64,000 nt of DNA from contig CAWBKW010000002.1 in the NCBI GenBank assembly GCA_963789515.1, positions 806,001-870,000 on the forward strand. The letters run 5' to 3'. The notes beneath the pieces are model-generated. The model did no database searches. It was not told the DNA's origin and saw only the letters and a list, made by a program, of their open reading frames with translations. Shown here piece by piece: positions 37,012 through 47,453 of this stretch; the stretch's first letter is position 1, and each line of letters starts with the position of its first letter. A program made the translations under genes and the position numbers. The DNA is from JBAXEO01 sp963789515. Its GTDB lineage: Bacteria; Actinomycetota; Coriobacteriia; Anaerosomatales; JAAXUF01.

Positions 37012-37739
37012 CTAGTTGGCGGGGGCTGTCTTCAGAGTGATCGTCGCGGGTCCCTTGGATGGAAGCTTCACCTTCTCGCCGTCCTGCACGACGGTGACCG
37101 CCGAAGGTCGCGCGATCACGAGGACCGCGGACTGGGTGAGGTCGAACTCCTTGGTCTGGCCGCCGGTCAGCGAGCCCTTGTAGAACGGCTGTCCATCCAG
37201 CGTGATGGTGACCGCGGACGCCGAGTCTGCGGCGACACTGACTTTGACGTGCGACGGAGCCGCGGCAGCGGGCGCTCCGGGGCCCGCCGCTTGATCGCCG
37301 CCGGGAGTCGACGTCGCGGTGCCCGTGGGAATCGGGTGCGAGCGTCTCGGGCTTGGCGGTGAGGCGCACCGTCACCCAGATCCCGGCCGCGATGACCGCG
37401 ATCGCCACGGCGACGATCATGGCCGCCTTCCACGGCACGGCGTGCTGCTGGCCGCGGGGAGCCACTGACACGTCGTCGACAAGGTTGATGTCGTGGTAGC
37501 GGCCGGCGCCGGTCTCGGCGCGGTACATGGCCAGCAGCGGCACCGGGTCGAGCTCAAGGTACTTCGCGTAGCTCGACACGTAGCCGCGCACGTAGCCCGG
37601 GTTGGGCAGCCGGGCGTAGTCCCCGGCCTCGAGGGCCGTCAGGAGCTTCCCGCGGATCCGCGTGGCCTCCTCGGCCTGGGCTCATCGAGATGCCCAGAGC
37701 GGTGCGTCGTTCGCGTAGCGTGTCGCCTAGTTGGCCCAT
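37012..37739 (-). CDS. RodZ-like HTH membrane protein (YmfM type), two frameshifts
   Basis: About 242 residues after removing extra bases near 37685 and 37330. An N-terminal Cro/C1-type HTH (MGQLGDTLRERRTALGIS then EEATRIRGKLLTALEAGDY and PGYVRGYVSSYAKYL), a linker, one membrane helix (VAVAIAVIAAGIWVTV), and an extracytoplasmic beta-rich DUF4115-like domain ending ITLKTAPAN. RodZ links MreB to the wall in rods. The position next to ftsK matches ymfM beside spoIIIE in Bacillus. Confidence 0.82.
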
Positions 37740-37743
37740 GTGG

Positions 37744-40004
37744 CTACGCGCCGCCTTCCGCATCGCTGCGCTCGAACGCCCGAATGGCCTCGAGATCCTC
37801 GATGTCGACCAGGACCTCGCGAGGCTTGCTGCCGTCGGGGGGACCGACGATGCCCTTCGTCTCGAGCATGTCCATGATACGACCGGCGCGGGCGTAGCCG
37901 ACCTTGAGCCGGCGCTGGAGCATCGACGTCGAACCGAGTCCGCTGGTCACCGTGATGTCGGCGGCCTCCCAGACGAGCGGATCGTCATCGTCGCCGCTGT
38001 CGACCCCGCCACCCACCGAGGAGATCTTGAGGTGCAGGATCTCCTCGTGGTAGTCGGGCGCGGCCTGCTGCTTGAGGTGGGTGACGACGGCCTCGAGCTC
38101 CTCCTCGGCAACAAAGCAGCCCTGGATGCGCTTGGGCTTGGGCCACGCGGGGGTCGAGAAGAGCATGTCGCCGAGCCCGACGAGCTTCTCGGCGCCGGGC
38201 TGGTCGAGGATGACGCGGCTGTCGATCGAGCTCGCGACGTTGAAGGCGATGCGGTTGGTGATGTTGGCCTTGATGATGCCGGTGACGACGTTGGCCTCGG
38301 GGCGCTGGGTGGCGACGACGAGGTGGATGCCGGCCGCGCGCGCGAGCTGCGCGATGCGCACGATCGAGTCCTCGACCTCCTTCGCGGCGACCATCATGAG
38401 GTCCGCGAGCTCGTCGATCACGATGACGAGATACGGCAGCTCCACCGCGCCTTCAGGGCCCTTGCCGTTCTGGACCATGCCGTTGTACTGGCCGATGTGC
38501 TTGGCGCCGGCGCTCTGCAGCACCTTCAGGCGGCGCTCCATCTCCGAGACGGACCACGCCAGTGCGCTCGCGGCCTCCTTGGGCTCGGTGACGACCGGGA
38601 CGTAGAGGTGCGGCACGCTGTTGTAGGCCGACAGCTCCACGCGCTTGGGGTCGATGAGGATGAGCCGGACCTCGGCGGGCGTGGTCCGCATCAGGATCGA
38701 CATGAGCATCGCGTTGATGGCGACGGACTTGCCCGATCCGGTCGTGCCGCCGATGAGCAGGTGAGGCATGGTCGCCAGGTCCGCGAGCACCGGTGCGCCG
38801 GCGACGTCCTTGCCGATCGCGAGAAGCAGCGGGCCGCCCTCCCCTGCCGGCGCGAGAACGTCGCCGAGCGTGACGGAGCTGCGGCGCACGTTGGGCACCT
38901 CGATGCCGACGAGCGCCTTGCCGGGAATCGGCGCGAGAATGCGTACGGTGGACGCTGCAAGCGACAGCGCGAGGTCGTCGGCGAGAGCGGTGATCCGTGA
39001 GAGCCGCACGCCCTTGGCGATCTCGACCTCGAAGAGCGTGACCGTCGGGCCGGCGACCCAGTCGACGACGCGCGCTGGGATGTCGAAGGTCGCGAGCGTG
39101 TCGGTGATCGCCTGCGCGGTGGCGCGCTGCTCGGTGTCGCTCGCCTTGTGCTTGGCGGCGCTCTCGCTGGTCTTGGCGAGAAGGCCGATGCTCGGCAGCA
39201 CGAAGCCCTCCATGGCCCGCGGGGACACGGTCTTGGCTATCGGTACGGTCTTGCGCGAGACCTCCGGGTCGGTCGGCCGCAGACTTCGAGCGGCGGGACG
39301 CTGATGCGTCTCCCCCATCCCCGTCCGGTCCCTCGTGGGCCGTGACCTCGCTGAGCGGCACGGTGCGCGGGGCGCGATCGCGAGCACGCGCGATGGGCTC
39401 GGCCGGCTCGCGCTCTCCGGACATCCGGTCGCGAACCCAATCGACGAGGCCGGTGATCGAGAGCCCCGTGATGATGAAGCCCACCAGCATCAGCCCGATC
39501 AGCAGGACGTAGCTGATGGTCAGCCCGGCGATCGAGTACAGGGCCCACGCGATCGACGCCCCGAGGTAGCCGCCATGTGTGGCGAGGACCTGAGGGTCGG
39601 AGAAGAAGTCCTGCTCGGGGCTCGCAAGCGCGGCCATCGAGATGACCGCCAGAGCGACGATGCCGAGGCCGAGCCCCGTGCGGCCTTCGTGGATCTCCGT
39701 CCGCACGAAGAAGCTGATTCCCCAGAGCGATGAGGAGCACCGGAATCAGGTAGGCCCCGATTCCGAAGAGCATCTTGAGTCCCGACGCCACCCAGTCGGT
39801 GACGATTCCGGTGTGCTGGCTCAACACCGCGATGAGCAGCGCGACGCCGAGCAGGGCAAGCGCGACGCCCAGGATCTCCCGGCGCGAACGGTCGTCGAGC
39901 AAGGACGACCTGCTCTTCTTGGCGGCGGCCCGTCCACCCGAGCGCGCGGGCGTCCGTGACGTGCCGCCGGAGCGGGACGAGCCGCTGTTCTTGCCAGTCG
40001 CCAC
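37744..40004 (-). CDS. ftsK: DNA translocase FtsK/SpoIIIE, two frameshifts
   Basis: Septal DNA pump; 752 residues once two extra bases (near 39726 and 39318) are removed, which also restores a length divisible by three. A basic Ser/Gly-rich tail, about four membrane helices, a short linker, then the motor: Walker A GGTTGSGKS, Walker B VIVIDELADLMM, ATQRPEANVVTG, and the C-terminal gamma winged helix (SMLQRRLKVGYARAGRIMD) that reads KOPS-type sites. GTG at 40004 follows AGGGGG and lies two bases past the uppP stop. Confidence 0.93.
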
Positions 40005-40005
40005 G

Positions 40006-40833
40006 CTACCCCCTGCCGAGAACGGTTGCATTCAACAGCATAACCGTGCCGAGCACGCCCGTGTATGCCGCGAACCAGTAGAGGCTGTGGTTCTTGACGA
40101 ACTTGAGCAGCCCCCATATCGCGAGGTATCCGGTCGCACCCGCCGCGATGAACCCGACGGCGAGCGCCAGCGGTGATCCCGGCATGCGCCATGCCATGCA
40201 CGACGACGTCGACCACGCTCTCTAGCTGAGGCCAAGCGCGATGATGGGGATGCCGAGGAGGAAGCGCGAAGCGTGCCGCGTCCTCGCGGGACAGGCCGAA
40301 GAGCATGCCGCCGCTGATCGTCGAGCCGGAGCGGGACAGCCCGGGAAGGGCCGCGAGCCCCTGCAGAAGCCCGATGACTCCGAGCTGGACGAGGCCGAGG
40401 CGCTCGGGCGGCTCGGGTGTCCGCACCCGTGCGGTCGGCGAGCTCGGCGACCACGAGGAGCGCTGTCGTGCCGAGAAAGCCCAGTGCAACGGCCAGCATC
40501 GGACGCGGAGAGCGGTTCGATGACGTCGGTACAGCGCCAAGACCGACGACGGCGCTGACGACGGTGGCCAGACCGATGAGGAGCACGAGCCGGCGGTCGC
40601 CTGTCCGCTCACGGTTCGCTGGGCAGCAGCGACGACAGCAGCCGCACGATGTCCGACCAGAAGTACGTGAGCATCGCGATCAGCGTCGCGGCGTGCAGGA
40701 ACACCTCGAACGAAAGGTTGGGCGGCATGCCCATCAGACGGTAGGTGACGGCGAGGTGGCCGTCCGAGGAGATGGGCAGGAACTCCGTGAGCCCCTGTAC
40801 CACGCCGAGAATCGCGGCCTGGAGTACGGTCAC
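40006..40833 (-). CDS. uppP: Undecaprenyl-diphosphatase, frameshifted
   Basis: Membrane phosphatase that recycles the lipid carrier for wall synthesis. The N-terminus ILGVVQGLTEFLPISSDGHL carries the catalytic (E/Q)-x3-E region, GLSRSGSTISGGMLFGLSREDAARF is the second signature, and AIWGLLKFVKNHSLYWFAAYTG closes the protein. At least four single-base extras (near 40613, 40430, 40260, 40220-40190) split it. Three bp separate it from rnj upstream. About 270 residues expected. Confidence 0.88.
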
Positions 40834-40836
40834 GCC

Positions 40837-42512
40837 CTAGACCTCCATGACGACTGGAATGATCATCGGACGCCTGCGGGTGCGCTCCCAGAGGAGCTGC
40901 GAAAGCGACTCCCTCACCGCGTTCTTCACCACAGCCTGGTCGGTCGCGCCTTCCTTGAAGGTCTTGGCGAGCGTCTTGGCGACCCGCTCGCGCGCCTCCT
41001 TGAGAAGCGCGTCGCCCTCAGGGCCGAACACGACGCCCCGCGTGATGAGCTCAGGCTCGCCCATCGGGCGCCCGGTCTGGCCGTCGATGGCGATGACGAC
41101 GGTCGCGAGGCCGTCCTGAGCGAGCAGCTGACGGTCGCGCAGGACGACGTTGCCGACGTCGCCCACGCCGAGGCCGTCGACGTACACGACCCCGTGCTCG
41201 ACGCTCGCGCCGACGCGGGCGCCGTCCTCATCGATCTCGAGACACGCGCCGTTCTCAAGGATGAAGACGTCCTCGTCGTACATGCCGACTTCCTCGGCGA
41301 GCCCCGCGTGCGCGGCAAGGTGGCGTGTCTCGCCGTGGATCGGCATGAAGAAGGTCGGCTGGACCAGATTGAGCATGAGCTTGAGTTCCTCGGCGGCGGC
41401 ATGCCCGGAGACGTGCACGTGGGTGTTGCCCTTGTGGATGACCTTCGCGCCCGCCTTCGCGAGCCGGTTGATGACGCGGCTCACCGCCTTCTCGTTGCCC
41501 GGGACCGGCGTCGCCGCGATGATCACGGTGTCTCCGCGTTCGACGGTGACGGTCTTGTGGTCGCCGTTGGCCATACGCGCGAGCGCCGAGAGTGGCTCGC
41601 CCTGGCTGCCGGTGCACATCACGACGACCTTCTCGGGCGCGAGCCCGTGAGCGTCGAAGGCGTCGACGATGTTCTCGTCGGCGATCTGCAGGTAGCCGAG
41701 TTCGCGGGCGATCTTGGTGTTGGTGATCATCGAGCGGCCGGTGACGACGACCTTGCGGTCGGCCGCGACCGCCGCATCGCAGACCTGCTGGACGCGGTGG
41801 ATGTGGCTGGAGAAGGACGCCGCGATGACGCGCTGCTCGGCATGCTCGATGATGTCGCGCAGCGCGGGCCCCACTGAGGCCTCCGAGCGCGTCATGCCGG
41901 GGGTCTCGGCGTTGGTGGAGTCCGACATGAGCAGGTCGACACCGATCTTGCCGAACTTCGACAGCGCGCCGTAGTCGGTCAGGCGGGCGTCGATGGGTGT
42001 CTGGTCGAGCTTGAAGTCGCCGGTGTGCACGATGTTGCCCATCGGCGTTCGGATGAACATGCCGACCGCATCCGGGATCGAGTGGTTGACCGCGAAGAAG
42101 TCGAAGCCGAAGGGGCCGAGCGAGATGTGGCTGCCGTCGTGGACTTCTCTGAGCTTGGTCTTCTTGAGCTTGTGCTCGTCGAGCTTGCCTTGGATCAGCC
42201 CGAGCGTGAGCTTGGTGCCGAGGACCGGTACGTGCTCTGCTCAGCGCCTTGAGCAGGTAGGGCAGCGCGCCGGTGTGGTCTTCGTGGCCGTGGGTGATGA
42301 CGATAGCCCGGAGCTTGTCCTGGCGCTTCACGATGTAGGAGAAGTCCGGGAGTATGAGGTCGACACCGGGGTGGTCGTCGTCGGGGAACATGATCCCGGC
42401 GTCGATGACGCACCATGTCATCCCCGTACTCGATGACGGTCATGTTCTTGCCGATCTCCTCCAGCCCGCCGAGCGGGATGACGCGGAGTGGCATCTTCTT
42501 CTTCTGAGGCAT
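40837..42512 (-). CDS. rnj: Ribonuclease J, two frameshifts
   Basis: Metallo-beta-lactamase/beta-CASP 5'-3' exo- and endoribonuclease; 557 residues after removing extra bases near 42425 and 42240. IPLGGLEEIGKNMTVIEYG, then the zinc motif THGHEDHTGALPYLL, HTGDFKLDQTP, SDSTNAETPGMT, SFSSHIHRVQQ (beta-CASP) and MPIHGETRHL. It sits next to dapA, as rnjB does in Bacillus. With RNase Y in the same window it provides the core of a Gram-positive RNA decay system. Confidence 0.93.
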
Positions 42513-42672
42513 GCGGTTAGGCGAGTCTCCTTTCGACCGCAGATGCGGTCATTCGGGCGGCGCTTCTGGCGCGCGCACTATGGTCTGGTGCAACCGTCAC
42601 CCGCATAGGCGACGGATATCAATCAAGTTCGGTGCGCGCAGGTCTCCCGGAAGAGCGTCTCGGCGCGCGAGA

Positions 42673-43566
42673 TCAGTCGAGTACGCCGACGTGCCGCATG
42701 ACGCGCTCCAGTTCGGCGGTCTGCGCCTCGGAGGCCTCGATGAGCGGAAGCCGGCAGCCGCCGACCGGGAAGCCCTGGAGCTCGAGGGCCTTCTTGACCA
42801 TGATCGGGTTGCTCGTGATGAAGAGCGCCTTCATGAGCGGCATCAGTTCGAGGTGGAGCCGGAGCGCACGGGTGTGGTTCCCTGCCGCCTGGGCCTCGAC
42901 CATCTCCTTGAACGGGCGGCCCGCGACATGGCTGATCACCGAGATCACGCCGGTGCCGCCGAGCCCCATCATCGGCAGCGTGAGCTCATCGTCACCGGAC
43001 AGGACCTCGAACCCCTCAGGTGCGCCGTCGATGATCGTGGCTGTCTGGGAGAAGTCCGCGTTCGCCTGCTTGAGCGCGACGATGTTCTCGACGTCGTGTG
43101 CGAGCCTCAGGATCGTCGCCGGCTCCATGTTGATCACGCAGCGGCCCGGGATGTTGTAGAGGATCACGGGCAGCTCGACTGCTTCGGCGATCGAGCGGAA
43201 GTGCAGGTAGAGACCCTCCTGCGGAGGCTTGTTGTAGTACGGGACGACGGCCATGATCCCGTCGACGCCGAGGCTTGCGACCTCGCGCGCGAAATCAACT
43301 GAGTCCGCGGTGCAGTTGTCGCCTGCGTTCGCGATGATCGGGACCCGCCCGCCGACCGCCTCGATGACGGCTCTGAACAGCTCGATCTTCTGCGGGTAGA
43401 AGACCGTGGGTGATTCGCCGGTGGTGCCGCAGACGACGATGGCGTCGCTCCCGTGCTCGACGAGCCGTACCGCCAGCTCTTGCGCGCGTGGCAGGTCCAG
43501 CTCGAGGTCCGGGGTGAACGGTGTGACCATGGCCGTGATCATGCGGCCGAAGCGCGGCGTGCCCAT
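42673..43566 (-). CDS. dapA: 4-hydroxy-tetrahydrodipicolinate synthase
   Basis: First committed step to diaminopimelate and lysine, condensing pyruvate with aspartate semialdehyde; 297 residues. CGTTGESPT binds pyruvate carboxylate, YNIPGR carries the catalytic Tyr, and the Schiff-base Lys is in IVALKQAN. ATG at 43566 is preferred to 43584 because GAGGGG lies about 11 nt upstream of it. Intact, unlike the genes that follow it. Confidence 0.93.
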   Translation of the reverse strand: MGTPRFGRMITAMVTPFTPDLELDLPRAQELAVRLVEHGSDAIVVCGTTGESPTVFYPQKIELFRAVIEAVGGRVPIIANAGDNCTADSVDFAREVASLGVDGIMAVVPYYNKPPQEGLYLHFRSIAEAVELPVILYNIPGRCVINMEPATILRLAHDVENIVALKQANADFSQTATIIDGAPEGFEVLSGDDELTLPMMGLGGTGVISVISHVAGRPFKEMVEAQAAGNHTRALRLHLELMPLMKALFITSNPIMVKKALELQGFPVGGCRLPLIEASEAQTAELERVMRHVGVLD

Positions 43567-43705
43567 TGCGGTGTTTCCCCTCATGAACGGCCCGACGAGG
43601 TGCGGACCGACGCGTATCTACATGGCCATTGTGCTCACACGGGGCCGACACTCGCCCGCATGAGCCCCATGCGTAACCCAAGCGTCAAGCGCACGCGAGG
43701 GCGTA

Positions 43706-44962
43706 CTAGGACAGGCGAGCGCCCAGCTGGAACCCCTCATGCAGCGCGCGAACGGCCGTCTCGGTCTGGTCGGCGGCGACGAGCACGGAGATGGTCGTGT
43801 GTGAGTCCGCCGCCTGATAGACGTCCACGCCCGCAGCCGAGAGGAACTCGGCCATGCGTGCCATCACTCCGGGAACCCCGTGCATTCCCGCCCCGACAAG
43901 CGTCACCTTGGAGAGGCCGGTGCGCACGTCGTAGGGCAGACCGAGGCGATCGAGGATCGACGTGGCTTCGATGACGGCGTTGCCCAGAACCGTGAAGACG
44001 AGTTCGTCGTCGACGGGCGTGAACATGTCGAGCGAGACCCTGGCGTCGGCCATGAGGCGGTAGATGCGAGTCTGCGCGACCATGTGCTGACGCGTGCCCT
44101 CCGGCGAGTAGAGCCGCACGCGGATCCGGGCGATCCCGCTCGTGTGGCTCACGGCCGTGGCGACCCGGTCCGGCCGGTATCCCGCGATGTCGGCGACGAG
44201 CGTCCCGCTGTGGTCCGAGAACGTGGACCGCACTCGAACGGCGATGCCGCTGTTGAGCGCGAGCTCGGCCGCGGGAGTATGGACGACCCTGCTGCCTGCT
44301 TTGGCCATCTGAAAGAGCTCGTCTGCTCCGATGACGTCTATCACCGAAGAACCCTCGCACGTCCGGGGATCCGCCGTCATGACGCCGTCGACGTCGGTGT
44401 AGATCTCGACCTCCTCGGCGGACAGCGCCACGCCGAGCGCGCAGGCGGAGGTGTCGCTCCCCCCGCGGCCGAGGGTGGTGGTGCGGCCATTCTCGGACAT
44501 CCCCTGGAAGCCGGCGACAACAGGAATCCTTCCGGCGTCGATCGCCTCGATCAGCCCTCCCGGAAAGACCTGGATGACCGAGGAGTTGCCCTGGACACCG
44601 TCGGTGATGATCCCCGCTTCGGGCCCCGTGAACGCCGTCGCATCGATGCCGGCCGCACGCAACTCGTGAGCGACGACCACCGCCGAGATGACCTCGCCCA
44701 CGCTCGCGAGCAGGTCGTTCTCGCGCTCGTCTTCGGGCAGATCGGCCACCAGGCCCAGGAGTGTGTCCGTCGCGTAGGGAGCGCCCGAGCGACCCATCGC
44801 CGAGACGACGACCACGGGTGCCCTGCCGCTATCAACGGCCTGCTGAACTCGGGAAGCCAGTGCGGCGCGTCCCGACTGGTCCGCAACCGACGTGCCGCCG
44901 AACTTCATGACGACGATCGGCTTGCGTGCCGAGACGATCGGGAGCGGTTGGGTCGGAGGCAC
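43706..44962 (-). CDS. lysC: Aspartate kinase
   Basis: Phosphorylates aspartate at the head of the lysine/threonine/methionine pathway; 418 residues. Kinase N-terminus VMKFGGTSVADQSG, then GRGGSDTSACALG and IYTDVDGVMTADPR, followed by two C-terminal ACT domains for feedback. Lies three bases after dapB and upstream of dapA. ACT domains suggest lysine or threonine control; which one is not clear. Confidence 0.93.
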   Translation of the reverse strand: MPPTQPLPIVSARKPIVVMKFGGTSVADQSGRAALASRVQQAVDSGRAPVVVVSAMGRSGAPYATDTLLGLVADLPEDERENDLLASVGEVISAVVVAHELRAAGIDATAFTGPEAGIITDGVQGNSSVIQVFPGGLIEAIDAGRIPVVAGFQGMSENGRTTTLGRGGSDTSACALGVALSAEEVEIYTDVDGVMTADPRTCEGSSVIDVIGADELFQMAKAGSRVVHTPAAELALNSGIAVRVRSTFSDHSGTLVADIAGYRPDRVATAVSHTSGIARIRVRLYSPEGTRQHMVAQTRIYRLMADARVSLDMFTPVDDELVFTVLGNAVIEATSILDRLGLPYDVRTGLSKVTLVGAGMHGVPGVMARMAEFLSAAGVDVYQAADSHTTISVLVAADQTETAVRALHEGFQLGARLS

Positions 44963-44965
44963 CGG

Positions 44966-45760
44966 CTACTCCCCCATCAGCTTGTCGAGCCCGATGACGA
45001 GTCCTTGCCGCGATCCGACCTCTCGGATGGCGAGCACCACACCGGGCATGAAGCAGCTCCGGTCGATCGTGTCGTGTCGCAGCGAGAGGGTCTGGCCCTG
45101 GCCGCCGAAGAGCACCTCTTGGCACGCGACGAGCCCGGGAAGCCTCACGGAGTGCACGTGCACGCCGCTCGCAACCGCACCGCGAGCCCCGTCGAGGCCC
45201 GGCAACTCCGTCTCGCGACCGGGCGTCACAGGAGCCTCAGCTCGTGCCGCAGCGATCAGCTCGGCGGTCCTGAGCGCCGTCCCGCTCGGCGCATCAGCCT
45301 TCTGGTCGTGATGAAGCTCGATGATCTCGGCATGCGGGAGGAACTTCGCCGCGCGCGCCGCGAAATCCATCAGCAGCACCGCCCCGATTGCGAAGTTCGG
45401 CGCGGAGAACAGGGCGGTTTGCGGCCCCGCGGTCTGCGCGATCTCGACGAGTTTCGATTCGGTGAGGCCGGTGGTACCCACCACGCAGTCGATGTCGCGT
45501 GCGAGTGCTATACGCAAGTTGGCTTCGACCACGGAAGGGTGGGTGAAGTCGACCATGACGTCCGGGCGGCTCTCCTCGATGGCGTCGGTGAGCTCGGCGC
45601 TGCAGACGATGGTCGCACCGTCTGCGCCGGTCTCTATCGAGGTGCCCTCAGCGCCCGGATCCACTGCGCTGACCACTTCCATTCCGTCGGCAGCGCTGAC
45701 GGCGCGGACAACCTCTCGGCCCATCCTGCCGGCGGCGCCGGCCACAAGAACCCTGATCAT
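44966..45760 (-). CDS. dapB: 4-hydroxy-tetrahydrodipicolinate reductase
   Basis: Reduces hydroxy-tetrahydrodipicolinate with NAD(P)H; 264 residues. Nucleotide loop VAGAAGRMG at the start and the catalytic signature ELHHDQKADAPSGTA around residue 155. ATG overlaps the M16 peptidase stop by 4 bp, so dapB, lysC and dapA are read from the peptidase transcript. With dapL and dapF 20 kb away, the window encodes most of the DapL route; aspartate-semialdehyde dehydrogenase is not here. Confidence 0.95.
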   Translation of the reverse strand: MIRVLVAGAAGRMGREVVRAVSAADGMEVVSAVDPGAEGTSIETGADGATIVCSAELTDAIEESRPDVMVDFTHPSVVEANLRIALARDIDCVVGTTGLTESKLVEIAQTAGPQTALFSAPNFAIGAVLLMDFAARAAKFLPHAEIIELHHDQKADAPSGTALRTAELIAAARAEAPVTPGRETELPGLDGARGAVASGVHVHSVRLPGLVACQEVLFGGQGQTLSLRHDTIDRSCFMPGVVLAIREVGSRQGLVIGLDKLMGE

Positions 45761-47040
45761 GCGAGTTCCTCCTCGGTGAGCGGTTCCAGCCTGGCGAATG
45801 CCGCGGCACGTTCCTCGTCGAACGGGCCGACGATCGCGAGTGTGGTCGGCGCGGCCAGAACGCGGTTCGCCACCCGTCTCACGTCCTCCATGGTGACGGC
45901 GTTCAGGCGCTCGATCACGTCCTCGGCCGACAAGACCTCGGTGTCGGTGACCTCGGCGCGTCCCATCCTGACCATGCGCGTGCGCGTGGCCTCGGTGGAC
46001 AGCACGAGGTGACCTGACGCGGACTCCTTCGCGCGGTCGAGCTCCTCTTGGGTGACGCCATTCGCGGCGATGTCGGCGAACTCGGACTTGATGAGCCGGA
46101 TGACGATCTCGGTGTTCTCCGGGTTCGTGCCGACGTAGACGCAGAACTCACCGGTGTCCTGGTGAAGCGACGGGAACGCCTGCACGGCGTAGGCAAGCCC
46201 GCGTTGCTCGCGGATCTTCTGGAACAATCGTGACGACATGCCTCCGCCGAGTATGTCGCTCATGATCTGGAGCGGATACCGGTCGGGGTCGCGCGAGTCC
46301 ATGGCGAGCACGCCGAGAAGGATGTGCGCCTGCTCCGTGTCGCGTTCCACACTCGCGACCGGGTTCTGCGTCTCCGGCGACCCGAGAACGCGTGTCGTGC
46401 GTGGCCCGAGGGGCAAGTCGGTCAGGCAGCGCTCCGAAAGCGCGACGAGCTCCTCGTGATCGACGTTGCCGGCCGCGGCCACGACGACGTTTCCCGTCAC
46501 GAAGTGCTTGCGCCTGAATTCGACCGCCTCGGCGTGACCGAACGAGCCGACGGTCTCGCGCGTGCCGATGATGGGCAGTCCGATGGGGTGAACAGGCCAG
46601 AGCGCCGATTCGAACACCTCGCCGACGAGATCCTCGGGGTTGTCCTCCATGCGGCCGATCTCCTCGATGACCACCTTGCGCTCCCGCTCGCACTCCTCTT
46701 CGGCGCACAGGGAGTTCACGACCATGTCGCCGAGCAGCTCGAAGGCTTTGGGCAGGTGCTCGTCGAGGAAGCGCGCGTAGTACATGGTGTATTCCTTGGA
46801 GGTGCCCGCGTTGAGCTCGGCGCCCATCCGGTCGAACTCCTCGGAGATGTCCTTGGCGGAGTGCGTGGGCGTGCCCTTGAACATCATGTGCTCCATGAAG
46901 TGGGACAGGCCCGCCTCGGACGGTGACTCGTCCCGGCTGCCTACGGCGAACCAGACGCCGAGCGTGATGGAGCGGACAGAGTCCATGTGTTCCGACACGA
47001 CCGTGATGCCGTTCTCGAGCACGGTCTTGTTGTAGAGCAT
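45757..47040 (-). CDS. M16 family zinc metallopeptidase (MPP-like)
   Basis: 427 residues. The inverted zinc motif is HFMEH (HxxEH) near residue 50, with the distal ligand in ERERKVVIEEI; a C-terminal M16_C domain includes RLFQKIREQRGLAYAV. ATG at 47040 has GAGGGAGC just upstream; the longer open frame extends too far. Same position as mlpA (ymxG) before the Bacillus dap genes. Substrate unknown; no signal peptide, so probably cytoplasmic. Confidence 0.92.
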   Translation of the reverse strand: MLYNKTVLENGITVVSEHMDSVRSITLGVWFAVGSRDESPSEAGLSHFMEHMMFKGTPTHSAKDISEEFDRMGAELNAGTSKEYTMYYARFLDEHLPKAFELLGDMVVNSLCAEEECERERKVVIEEIGRMEDNPEDLVGEVFESALWPVHPIGLPIIGTRETVGSFGHAEAVEFRRKHFVTGNVVVAAAGNVDHEELVALSERCLTDLPLGPRTTRVLGSPETQNPVASVERDTEQAHILLGVLAMDSRDPDRYPLQIMSDILGGGMSSRLFQKIREQRGLAYAVQAFPSLHQDTGEFCVYVGTNPENTEIVIRLIKSEFADIAANGVTQEELDRAKESASGHLVLSTEATRTRMVRMGRAEVTDTEVLSAEDVIERLNAVTMEDVRRVANRVLAAPTTLAIVGPFDEERAAAFARLEPLTEEELA

Positions 47041-47171
47041 GCAAGCTCCCTCGAGTGAAGAGCGGAATGCGCCGAGACGCGCCGCTGAGATGGGTCCGTA
47101 CATGATACCGCGAGGGTCGCACGGACGGCAGTCGCGGCCCGTGATGGACGAGGGCTCAGGTGCCAGACGCG

Positions 47172-47453
47172 TCAGTCGGTCCGCTTGGTGATCTCGATGA
47201 GGTGGTAGCCGAACTGGGTCTGGATCGGTCCGTGGACGACGCCGACTTCCTCGTTGAAGCAGACGTCGTTGAACTCCTTGACCATCTGGCCGGGACCGAA
47301 CTCGCCCAGGTCGCCGCCGTTGCGTCCTGAGGGGCAGGTCGAGTGCTGACGCGCCATCTCGGCGAACTCGGCGCCCTCGGCGATCTGCTGCTTGATCTGC
47401 TCGGCCTGCTCGGCGGAGGGGACGAGGATGTGTCGTGCTGAGGCGGTTGCCAT
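47172..47453 (-). CDS. Parvulin-type peptidyl-prolyl isomerase
   Basis: 93-residue single-domain rotamase: ARHILVPSAEQAE, FAEMARQHSTCPSGRNGGDLGEF, and FGYHLIEI at the end are typical parvulin/PpiC elements. No signal peptide, so cytoplasmic. ATG at 47453 is the homology start. It precedes the M16 peptidase on the same strand by 131 bp. Confidence 0.9.
   Translation of the reverse strand: MATASARHILVPSAEQAEQIKQQIAEGAEFAEMARQHSTCPSGRNGGDLGEFGPGQMVKEFNDVCFNEEVGVVHGPIQTQFGYHLIEITKRTD

Noticed and set aside
40417..41877. 486-codon + strand open frame
   Set aside because: Antisense shadow of rnj and uppP.
31427..42512. Programmed frameshifting as the explanation for the broken genes
   Set aside because: There are too many sites, no shared slippery sequence, and unrelated housekeeping genes are affected, often several times each.
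16005..42512. True pseudogene formation in a reduced genome
   Set aside because: recA, ftsK, pgsA, dut and rnj would all be dead, yet every catalytic motif is kept across frames.
43880..46012. 710-codon + strand open frame
   Set aside because: Antisense to lysC, dapB and the M16 peptidase, all with clear motifs; no ribosome site and unnatural composition.
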